Positions 1 to 5,696 of a stretch of 7,244 nucleotides of DNA are shown piece after piece. The notes below the pieces were generated by a model. That model was not told where the DNA came from. It did no database searches and was given only the letters and a program-made list of their open reading frames with translations. Positions within the stretch are counted from its first letter, which is position 1. The number at the start of each line of letters is the position of its first letter. Made by a program: the position numbers and the translations under genes. The DNA is taken from positions 1 to 7,244 of the forward strand of contig CAMLOF010000151.1 of assembly GCA_946481585.1 (NCBI GenBank), given 5' to 3'. This DNA comes from an uncultured Macromonas sp. (GTDB lineage: Bacteria > Pseudomonadota > Gammaproteobacteria > Burkholderiales > Burkholderiaceae).

Positions 1-565
1 CGCGCAGGATCTTGTTGGTGGTGCGGGGGTACACGTAGTCGGTGCCCAGCAGCACGAAGCGCTTGGCGCCGCCGCCGTCCTTGCTCATCAGGTATTCCAC
101 GGCGGGAATGGCCTGCTGGTTGGGCGCGGCGCCGGTGTAGAACACGTTCTTGCTCAGTTCCTCGCCCTCGTACTGCACGGGGTAGAACAGCAGGCCGTTC
201 AATTCTTCATACACAGGCAGCACCGACTTGCGGCTCACCGAAGTCCAGCAGCCGAAGGTCACGGCCACCTTGTCTTGGGTCAGCAGCTGGCGGGCCTTTT
301 CGGCAAACAGCGGCCAGTTGGAAGCCGGGTCCACCACCACGGGCTCCAGCTTCTTGCCCAGCACGCCACCCTTGGCGTTGATTTCCTCGATGGCCATGAG
401 CACGGTGTCTTTCAACACGGTTTCGGAAATGGCCATGGTGCCCGACAGGCTGTGCAACACACCGACCTTGATGGTGTCGGCGGCCTGGGCGGGCAAGGCG
501 GCCAGGCCAAGCGATGCGGCGGCTGCCGCAGCGGACAGGACTTTGAGCGTAGAACGACGTTGCAT
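1..565 (-). CDS. urtA: Urea ABC transporter substrate-binding protein UrtA (N-terminal part)
   Basis: This is the periplasmic binding protein that delivers urea to the UrtBCDE ABC importer. Reading the minus strand from the ATG at 565-563 gives 188 open codons that leave the window on the left. The protein begins with a signal peptide: twin arginines at residues 3-4 in RRSTLK (Tat-like), an Ala/Leu-rich core and an AQA cleavage site near residue 28. The mature part has family hallmarks: [13 protein letters not shown] (33-45), a [16 protein letters not shown] segment (105-120), [10 protein letters not shown] (127-136), [15 protein letters not shown] (142-156) and [13 protein letters not shown] (174-186). 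UrtA proteins are usually a little over 400 residues, so somewhat less than half is present. The start is supported by GGAG seven bases upstream. The rest of urtA and probably urtBCDE should lie beyond the left edge. The conserved GCW and YPVQYEG blocks favour UrtA over the related short-chain amide binder FmdD, though very close relatives cannot be fully excluded. Confidence 0.93.
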   Translation of the reverse strand, partial: MQRRSTLKVLSAAAAAASLGLAALPAQAADTIKVGVLHSLSGTMAISETVLKDTVLMAIEEINAKGGVLGKKLEPVVVDPASNWPLFAEKARQLLTQDKVAVTFGCWTSVSRKSVLPVYEELNGLLFYPVQYEGEELSKNVFYTGAAPNQQAIPAVEYLMSKDGGGAKRFVLLGTDYVYPRTTNKILR

Positions 566-572
566 GGTGAGA

Positions 573-576
573 CTCC
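573..576 (-). promoter_or_regulatory. Shine-Dalgarno of urtA
   Basis: GGAG on the minus strand lies seven bases before the ATG at 565. It fixes the urtA start used here. Confidence 0.7.
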
Positions 577-675
577 GTTTCCAGGGTTCGGACGAGGGTT
601 GGGACATTTGCCCGGCGCTCTGGCACCTAAGGCCTTTGCACCGTGGACAGGTCCATGCTAGGGATTACCCTGGAG

Positions 676-710
676 GGCGTCTGTACGCCGGGTGGCGTAC
701 GTGATACGCC
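676..710. promoter_or_regulatory. Array of four alternating GGCGT/ACGCC half-sites (candidate operator)
   Basis: Four copies of one half-site alternate in orientation: GGCGT at 676-680, ACGCC at 685-689, GGCGTA at 694-699 and TACGCC at 705-710. Their starts are 9, 9 and 11 bp apart, close to one helical turn. The central pair forms a perfect palindrome, GTACGCC-GGGT-GGCGTAC (683-700); the outer pairs read GGCGT-N4-ACGCC and GGCGTA-N5-TACGCC. This is the organisation expected for a dimeric or cooperatively bound regulator. It lies 111-145 bp upstream of the urtA start and 136-170 bp upstream of the other gene. The cognate protein is unknown; the LuxR-type regulator at 4692-5696 is one candidate by proximity only. 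Confidence 0.45.
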
Positions 711-736
711 TTAACACGCAAAATCGGCAGTTATTA

Positions 737-759
737 CCCATGTATCAACACGGCATGGG
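737..759. repeat. Inverted repeat CCCATG-N11-CATGGG
   Basis: Six-base perfect arms (737-742 and 754-759) are separated by 11 bases in the AT-rich part of the divergent promoter region. The spacing suits a dimeric DNA-binding protein better than an RNA hairpin. It lies just upstream of the candidate rightward -10 (CATAAT, 771-776), so a bound protein would overlap the -35 region. The left arm belongs to a single match to the NarL-type heptamer TACYYMT (735-741), which alone is not significant. Confidence 0.3.
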
Positions 760-845
760 CACTTTGAACGCATAATCCGACAAAAAAGAACAGTCATTCT
801 GCGAATCCAGGGAGTTGCCGCCATTTATCGAGCCAGACTGCCTTC

Positions 846-3839
846 ATGACGACAGGGTCGAAACCACTGCCGACCGCCTTCTCCCGCTTGTACGCCGGGC
901 TGGATTCCGCGTTGCAAGCGTTCTCGGCTTACTGGATACCCCTGCTGGTGGGTCTCTTCTCGATTGTTGCCCTGGTCAGCTGGAACAGTGAATACCCGGC
1001 CAGCCAGGGCCAGACGCTGCCCTTCCATGCCAACATGGAATCGGTTTCGGCGTCTGAACAGACCGTGGATTCGCTTCGCACGACGCCTGCGGTAACGCGT
1101 TGGGACACCCGTCTTTCGGAAAAACCGCTTTGGGTGTGGATCCCCCTTCCCGCGCCAGCCAACGGCACGCCGCGCGTGTTGGAGTTTCCTTCGCGCCATG
1201 CCACTGAAACACTCTGCTGGGACGGCAGCAGCCTGACGCAACTGGGCACGGTTACCAGAGAGGCCTTGGGCGGCGGCATGCGCGAGTCCCGTGCGGGCTT
1301 TGCCTTGGACCTTCCCCCCAATACAACGAGCGTGTTGTGTGAAGCGCGTTTCCTGGGCCCGGCACGCTTTACGGCCAAGGTTTGGCAGCTGGACGAACTG
1401 GCCACGCGCGAACAGGAATTCCACCGCAACGCGGGCCTGCTCGACGGTGGCATGCTCGTGCTGGCCCTGTTCACGTTGATCGCGGGCTTCATCAACCGCG
1501 ATCGCAATTACCTCGTCTTCGCGGCATGGCTGGTCATCAACCTGCGCATGGCGGCTCTTTCGGCAGGGTGGGACCAGCAATGGCTGGGCCAGACCATTCC
1601 CTTTACGTGGCTGGTGCACCTGCGCCCCATCACGCTGGCGCTGTACTTCCTGGTCACGGTGGTGCTGTTCCGCACGCTGTTTGAAAACGATCTGCTCAAG
1701 ACTGGTGGCGACAAGCTGGTGCGCGCCGTGCAATGGGCGTGTTTTCCGCTGCTGCTGCTGTCGGCGGTGTTGCCTTATGCACGCTTTCTGCCGCTCATAT
1801 GGGTGAGCACTGGCATAGGCATTGCCATACTGGTGTATTCGCTCACCCGCATTTTGTTGCGCACACGTTCGCGCGTGGCCATGTGGTACGCGGCCTCCAT
1901 TGGCATTGCGCTTTTTGCCAGCCTGTACGAGGTGATTTCGGCGGCGCTGGGCATCAAGGGGTTGATCGGCGCGGTCAACAGCGTCACGGCGGCACTGGCG
2001 TCCAGTCTGCTGGCCTCGCTGGCCATTGCCGAGCAGATGCGCCAGGAGCACCAGCAGCGGCTGGAAATCCAGGCCGAGCTGCAGCATGCGTATGAGGTCA
2101 TTCCCATTGGCCTGTTCACGCTGGACTTGCGCGGGCGCTTCCTGAGCGCCAACCCTGCCCTGCGCGACATGCTGGAGGCCGAAGTGATGGTGCCCGGCCA
2201 GGACCAGTGGCAGCACTACTTCAGTGACACGGACTGGGCGCGCCTGTCCAGCCGCACCCTGGTGGGCGAACCGGTGGAGATGGAGCTTGCTCTGGCACAG
2301 CCCGGGCACGGCGCCAAACGCTTCCTGGTGAAGGCCGCGCTGGCCAGTGACAAGATCGAAGGTTCGCTGCAGGACATCACCGAAAAAGCGCTGGCCACGG
2401 AGCACCTGCAGTTCCTGGCCAACCACGACACGCTCACCAAGGTGTTGAACCGCCGCGGCATCGAAACCATGCTGCAGTCGGGCCTGAACCGCCTGGGGCG
2501 CGGCAAGCCACTGGCCGTGGCCTACCTGGATCTCGACCGCTTCAAGCTCATCAACGACCTGTACGGCCACACCGCTGGCGACGCCGTGCTGCAACAAGTG
2601 TGCGAGCGTGCGCAAGGCCCCTTGATGCCCAACATGCACATCGGGCGTGTGGGTGGCGACGAATTCCTCATCGTGATGAGCGACACCCAACTGGCCCAGG
2701 CCGAGACGGTGTGCCGCGAGATCGTGACCTGCCTGTCCACGGGCGCTTATCAGGTGGGTGACCGCGCCTTCCACGTGCGCGGCTCGATCGGTTTGATCGA
2801 GGTGGGGCTGGGCACGTCAGCGAAGGACGTGGTGTCCACCGCCGACCGCGCCTGCCGCGAGGCCAAGAAGGGCAAAGCCGGGCTGGTGGTGTATGAACAG
2901 GGCTCGCGCGTGTTCACCGACCACGAGGCTGAAATGCAACTGGTGGAGCGCCTGTCCACCAGCCAGACCATCGACGGTCTGTTCCTGGAGATGCAGCCCA
3001 TCATGTCGCTCAGCCAGCCGCACGCTTCGCTGAACTTTGAAGTGCTGCTGCGCATGCACGACGCCAATGGCGACCGCGTGCCCACCGACCGCCTCATCCA
3101 CGCTGGCGAGAACGCGGGGCGCATGGGGGTGATCGACCGCTGGGTGCTGAGCACGGCGCTGGACTGGCTCAAGCGCAACGACTCGCGCTTGCCACTCAAC
3201 CAGTTCGTCTGCCTGAACCTGAGCGGCGCGTCACTCAACGACGAGCTGTTCATGGAGGACGTGTTCCGCATGCTGGAGGCCGCAGGCCCCATTGCGCACC
3301 GGCTGTGCCTGGAGATCACCGAAAGCGTGGCGCTGCATGACATGGGCAACACGCGGCGCTTCATCGACAAGGTGCGCAGCTACGGTGCCAAGGTGGCGCT
3401 GGACGATTTTGGCGCGGGATACACGTCGTTCTCGTACCTGAAGGACCTGCCTGCCGACCTGCTGAAGATCGACGGCAGTTTCATCGTCAACATGAACCGG
3501 CACCCGGCCAACGTGGCCATTGTGGAAGCCATCGTCAGCCTGGCGCAGAACCTGGGTATGAAGACCATTGCCGAGTGGGCCGAGGACTTCGAGACGGTGG
3601 AAACGCTGGCAGAGATTGGCGTGGACTACGTGCAGGGTTTTGTGGTGGCACGCCCGCAACACCCCGACAAGATCCTGAGCGTGCGCTCTGGCGCCGACTT
3701 CATTCAGGACAAGACGCTGCTGGACTACCTGAGCACCCTGGCCGACGACGACGAACTCGGCCATGTGGACTTGGTGCTGGGTGAACCACAGCCCGTCAGC
3801 GGGGCTGCACCTGAGGCCCCGCACACCAAGGTCACTTGA
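846..3839 (+). CDS. 7TMR-DISM membrane sensor with PAS, GGDEF and EAL domains (bifunctional c-di-GMP enzyme)
   Basis: A 997-residue inner-membrane protein predicted to make and/or degrade the second messenger c-di-GMP. In order: an N-terminal membrane helix (about 28-45); a periplasmic domain (about 46-195) with the beta-rich pattern of 7TMR-DISMED2, which in this family is thought to bind small or carbohydrate-like ligands; seven further membrane helices (about 198-217, 222-240, 256-278, 293-310, 314-336, 345-366, 374-396); a short helix leading into a PAS-like domain (about 411-515, IPIGLFTLDLRGRFLSANPAL); GGDEF (about 522-685); EAL (about 695-945). The GGDEF domain keeps D562, N570, D571, H575, D579 and an exact GGDEF at 603-607. 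The EAL domain keeps E732 (EVL), N791, E823 (EITE), D853/D854 (DDFGAGYTS), K874 (KID), E910/E913 and Q930 (QGF). No RxxD inhibitory site precedes GGDEF. The ATG at 846 has no clear ribosome-binding site, yet no better in-frame start exists. Domain calls are firm; which activity dominates cannot be read from sequence. Confidence 0.95.
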   Translation: MTTGSKPLPTAFSRLYAGLDSALQAFSAYWIPLLVGLFSIVALVSWNSEYPASQGQTLPFHANMESVSASEQTVDSLRTTPAVTRWDTRLSEKPLWVWIPLPAPANGTPRVLEFPSRHATETLCWDGSSLTQLGTVTREALGGGMRESRAGFALDLPPNTTSVLCEARFLGPARFTAKVWQLDELATREQEFHRNAGLLDGGMLVLALFTLIAGFINRDRNYLVFAAWLVINLRMAALSAGWDQQWLGQTIPFTWLVHLRPITLALYFLVTVVLFRTLFENDLLKTGGDKLVRAVQWACFPLLLLSAVLPYARFLPLIWVSTGIGIAILVYSLTRILLRTRSRVAMWYAASIGIALFASLYEVISAALGIKGLIGAVNSVTAALASSLLASLAIAEQMRQEHQQRLEIQAELQHAYEVIPIGLFTLDLRGRFLSANPALRDMLEAEVMVPGQDQWQHYFSDTDWARLSSRTLVGEPVEMELALAQPGHGAKRFLVKAALASDKIEGSLQDITEKALATEHLQFLANHDTLTKVLNRRGIETMLQSGLNRLGRGKPLAVAYLDLDRFKLINDLYGHTAGDAVLQQVCERAQGPLMPNMHIGRVGGDEFLIVMSDTQLAQAETVCREIVTCLSTGAYQVGDRAFHVRGSIGLIEVGLGTSAKDVVSTADRACREAKKGKAGLVVYEQGSRVFTDHEAEMQLVERLSTSQTIDGLFLEMQPIMSLSQPHASLNFEVLLRMHDANGDRVPTDRLIHAGENAGRMGVIDRWVLSTALDWLKRNDSRLPLNQFVCLNLSGASLNDELFMEDVFRMLEAAGPIAHRLCLEITESVALHDMGNTRRFIDKVRSYGAKVALDDFGAGYTSFSYLKDLPADLLKIDGSFIVNMNRHPANVAIVEAIVSLAQNLGMKTIAEWAEDFETVETLAEIGVDYVQGFVVARPQHPDKILSVRSGADFIQDKTLLDYLSTLADDDELGHVDLVLGEPQPVSGAAPEAPHTKVT
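3799..3822. other. GC-rich hairpin at the convergent gene ends
   Basis: GCGGGGC (3799-3805) and GCCCCGC (3816-3822) can pair as a 7-bp all-GC stem with a 10-base loop. It lies in the last codons of the GGDEF-EAL gene and 36-59 bases past the stop of the convergent acyltransferase gene. No T-run follows on either strand, so it is not a standard intrinsic terminator. It could pause polymerase or protect 3' ends of both transcripts, or be chance in GC-rich DNA. The 18-bp gap 3840-3857 holds nothing else recognisable. Confidence 0.25.
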
Positions 3840-3857
3840 GGGCCCTGCCCCACTGCC

Positions 3858-4577
3858 TTAGACCAGGTACAGGTCAGGGTGGTGAGTGTGGAACATGTAG
3901 TCACTCAAAGGGTGGTCCATGCTCTTCCACAGGTCTTCCACGTTGAACACGTCCAGGTACATGATGCGGTGCGGCAGGTTGAACACGTGCTGCAGCGGCA
4001 CATAACCCATGCCAGGGTACACGTCCTGGAACAGCAGGCGTTCGTACTGGCGGTCGATCGGCGAGCGCGCCGTGATGACCATGTAGCGAATGTCGTTGAG
4101 CAGGCAGTAGTGGTAGTAGGCCTTGAACAGCACCGTCTTGACGACGCGACCCACCTTGTCCTGCGTGATGCCCAGCCGCGTGGCTTCGGCCAGGCCCTTG
4201 CCCTGCATCCAGGTGGGCAGGTCGATGGTGCCTTCCATGCCAAGCGGGCGGTGCCGATTGGTCTGGATGCGCATGGTGCCCAGGGGTGAACCGTCGAGCT
4301 TGGATTCGGCCAGCAGCAAGGCCACGCCCGGTGCGGTGTCCAGCGGCTCGGGGCGCTGCAGAGCGGCTGCCACGGCAGGCTCAAGATGCCTTGCATAGGC
4401 GGCATGCCGTATGTTGACGGCTTTCTGGACTTCCTCTTCCGAACGTGCCAACCGCACCGTGAACGGCAACGATTCGCTGACCCCATGCTGCCGGACTGCT
4501 GCATGACCGGACGGCGCCCGTTCGTGCAACACATGCGCATGGCTCCCCAAAACCTCAGAAACAGCACTCGCGTACAT
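3858..4577 (-). CDS. FeeM/LuxI-like N-acyl amino acid synthase family protein
   Basis: A 239-residue soluble protein of the GNAT-fold family that includes FeeM (N-acyl tyrosine synthase) and the LuxI-type acyl-homoserine-lactone synthases. These enzymes transfer an acyl chain from acyl-ACP to an amine. After a variable, His/Ala-rich N-terminal tail (1-37), the core starts at PFTVRLARSEEEVQKAVNIRHAAYARH (38-64), where R57 and Y61 fall where LuxI proteins carry their conserved Arg and aromatic residue. A strand pair follows, LLLAESKLDGSPLGTMRI (87-104), then EATRLGI (131-137), whose E131-x-x-R134 matches the LuxI E-x-x-R motif, and a helix VKTVLFKAYYHYCL (146-159). The C-terminal half has MVITARSPIDRQYERLLFQDVYPGMGY (166-192). 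I chose the ATG at 4577 because GGAGGG sits seven bases upstream; the frame is open to an ATG at 4622 that lacks such a site. It is transcribed in the same direction as the two-component genes 114 bp upstream. Acyl donor, amine acceptor and product are not readable from sequence. Confidence 0.85.
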   Translation of the reverse strand: MYASAVSEVLGSHAHVLHERAPSGHAAVRQHGVSESLPFTVRLARSEEEVQKAVNIRHAAYARHLEPAVAAALQRPEPLDTAPGVALLLAESKLDGSPLGTMRIQTNRHRPLGMEGTIDLPTWMQGKGLAEATRLGITQDKVGRVVKTVLFKAYYHYCLLNDIRYMVITARSPIDRQYERLLFQDVYPGMGYVPLQHVFNLPHRIMYLDVFNVEDLWKSMDHPLSDYMFHTHHPDLYLV

Positions 4578-4691
4578 GGTGAATCCCTCCAGTGAACCGT
4601 CCACGGTGTCGCGGATCGGCATGAATTCACTTTACGCAGCAAGCATCACAACTTGAGTTGGAAAAACGCTGTTTCGGATGTCAGATTTCCC
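4578..4691 (-). promoter_or_regulatory. Leader/intergenic region before the FeeM-like gene
   Basis: This 114-bp gap separates the response regulator stop from the acyltransferase start. It holds a 12-bp near-perfect palindrome, CAACT-TG-AGTTG (4649-4660). A weak sigma-70-like pair also reads leftward: TTGTGA followed 16 bp later by TGAATT, the latter near 4624-4629. If that promoter is real, transcripts would begin near or past the ATG at 4622, which again favours the start at 4577. A weak AAAC-AGC-GTTT hairpin (4664-4674) follows the regulator stop and is too small to be a credible terminator. Whether this gene has its own promoter or is read through from the kinase/regulator genes is open. 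Confidence 0.35.
4585..4590 (-). promoter_or_regulatory. Shine-Dalgarno of the FeeM-like gene
   Basis: GGAGGG on the minus strand is seven bases before the ATG at 4577. It decides the start: the in-frame ATG at 4622, 15 codons earlier, has only AAAGTG upstream. Confidence 0.75.
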
Positions 4692-5696
4692 TTACACGCC
4701 TGTCGGTCGTTGGAGTGATCGCACCCGGTTCATAGCCATGGCGGCGGCAGCGGTGCGGGTTTCCACACCCAGCTTGGCGTGCACCCGTTCCAGGTGCTTT
4801 TTGACGGTGGCGGGGCTGGCGCCCAGGATGTCGGCAATGTCGCGGTTGATCTTGCCCTGCGACACCCAGTAGAGCACTTCGGCCTCGCGCGCCGTCAGCC
4901 CGAAGGCCTGCACCAGGCTCTCGATGGCGACGGCGTCGGAGGTCTCCTCCATCACGATGAGCCAGTCGCCCCCTGCGCCTCCGGCAGGGTCGTCTTCGTC
5001 ACCAATGTGGCGGTGCAGCCGGAAGGTCAGGCGGCGTGGGCCGAGGGTAAGGGTCAAACGTGGCGGCTCCACCACGGGCCCGGCGGTTTCTTCGGACAGG
5101 TGGCGGCGCAGCCACTGCAGCACGGGCTCGGGCGTGACCGGCGCCTCTGTGCCGCAGTAGCGGCGCAGCAGGTCACGCGCCAGCGGGGTCTGCCACATCA
5201 GTTTGCCGTCGCTGGCGCGCACGGTGATGGTGGCGTATCCAAATGCGTCGAGCGCGTTGCGTGCCTGCTGGCGCTCCAGCGCGCCCTGGCGGGCCTGCCG
5301 GGCGGTGCGCAGGTGCACGCCCATGCGGGCAATCACCTCCTGCGGCTTCACGGGTTTGGTCACGTAATCCACGCCGCCTGCGGCCAGCGCGGCCACCAGG
5401 TGCTCGGTTTCGGTCAGCCCGGTCATGAAGATGATGGGTATCTGCGCCGTCTCAGGGTTGGCCTTGAGGCGGCGAGCCACCTCGAAGCCGTCCATGCCCG
5501 GCATGACGGCATCCAGCAGCACCACGTCGGGCTGGGCCTGGCGCGCACGGGCCAAAGCGGTTTCGCCATCCAGCGCCACCAGCACGGTGTGGCCGGTTTC
5601 GTCCAGGGTGTCGTGCAGCACAGCCAGGTTCTCCGGCACGTCGTCCACGATCAGCACGACCGGGGCGTCATCATCCTCCAAGGTGTTCAGCCTCAT
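4692..5696 (-). CDS. LuxR/NarL-family response regulator with a PAS-like middle domain
   Basis: A 334-residue cytoplasmic DNA-binding response regulator, partner of the hybrid kinase just upstream. The REC domain (about 13-130) shows the acidic pair D18/D19, phosphoacceptor D62 in LLDAVMPGMDG, T92 and K114 (TKP). A middle segment of about 110 residues (about 145-255), starting ALDAFGYATITVRASDGKLMWQTPLARDLL and ending in a strand WLIVMEE, reads like a PAS domain. The LuxR helix-turn-helix is at about 264-325: LTAREAEVLYWVSQGK, then INRDIADILGASPATVKKHLERVHAKLGVETRTAA. Typical NarL/FixJ regulators are about 200-230 residues, so the middle domain is an addition. The ATG at 5696 is preceded by AGGAGG six bases upstream; the frame is open to 5756, but those codons lie inside the kinase gene and lack a good site. 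The start overlaps the kinase 3' end by 26 bp, indicating translational coupling. Target genes are not known. Confidence 0.92.
   Translation of the reverse strand: MRLNTLEDDDAPVVLIVDDVPENLAVLHDTLDETGHTVLVALDGETALARARQAQPDVVLLDAVMPGMDGFEVARRLKANPETAQIPIIFMTGLTETEHLVAALAAGGVDYVTKPVKPQEVIARMGVHLRTARQARQGALERQQARNALDAFGYATITVRASDGKLMWQTPLARDLLRRYCGTEAPVTPEPVLQWLRRHLSEETAGPVVEPPRLTLTLGPRRLTFRLHRHIGDEDDPAGGAGGDWLIVMEETSDAVAIESLVQAFGLTAREAEVLYWVSQGKINRDIADILGASPATVKKHLERVHAKLGVETRTAAAAMAMNRVRSLQRPTGV

Larger units (their letters stand above)
566..845. promoter_or_regulatory. Divergent intergenic region between urtA and the GGDEF-EAL gene
   Basis: This 280-bp gap must hold the promoters of both divergent genes. 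It is visibly more AT-rich from about 711 to 800 than the flanking coding DNA. It contains an array of alternating GGCGT/ACGCC half-sites (676-710), an inverted repeat CCCATG/CATGGG (737-759) and small perfect palindromes: TGGAC-AG-GTCCA at 644-655 and AGGG-ATTA-CCCT at 660-671. CATAAT at 771-776 resembles a rightward -10 box, but no good -35 sits 16-18 bp upstream. Leftward, TTGATA (complement of 743-748) followed 17 bp later by GATTTT is a weak sigma-70-like pair for urtA. I found no sigma-54 GG-N10-GC element. The promoters are therefore not firmly placed. Confidence 0.6.

Noticed and set aside
207..626. A 139-codon minus-strand frame and overlapping plus-strand frames near the left edge
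   Set aside because: They overlap urtA out of frame, whereas the urtA frame gives conserved UrtA blocks, a signal peptide and a ribosome-binding site.
617..655. Sigma-54-like TGGCAC...TTTGCA and an NtrC-like TGCACC...GGTCCA near urtA
   Set aside because: The GG-to-GC spacing is 14 rather than 10 and the motif points away from urtA. The NtrC-like arms are 7 rather than 5 bases apart and one arm is imperfect.
735..741. Single NarL-type heptamer TACCCAT
   Set aside because: One seven-base degenerate match is expected by chance, and no second heptamer in a 7-2-7 arrangement is present.
825..2774. A 649-codon open frame on the minus strand opposite the GGDEF-EAL gene
   Set aside because: The opposite strand encodes a protein with unmistakable domains across the same span. 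The antisense product is low-complexity (rich in Gln, His, Arg, Ala), typical of a shadow frame in GC-rich DNA.
4578..4622. Longer start of the FeeM-like protein at the ATG at 4622
   Set aside because: The extra 15 residues lack an upstream Shine-Dalgarno, while GGAGGG is ideally placed before the ATG at 4577.
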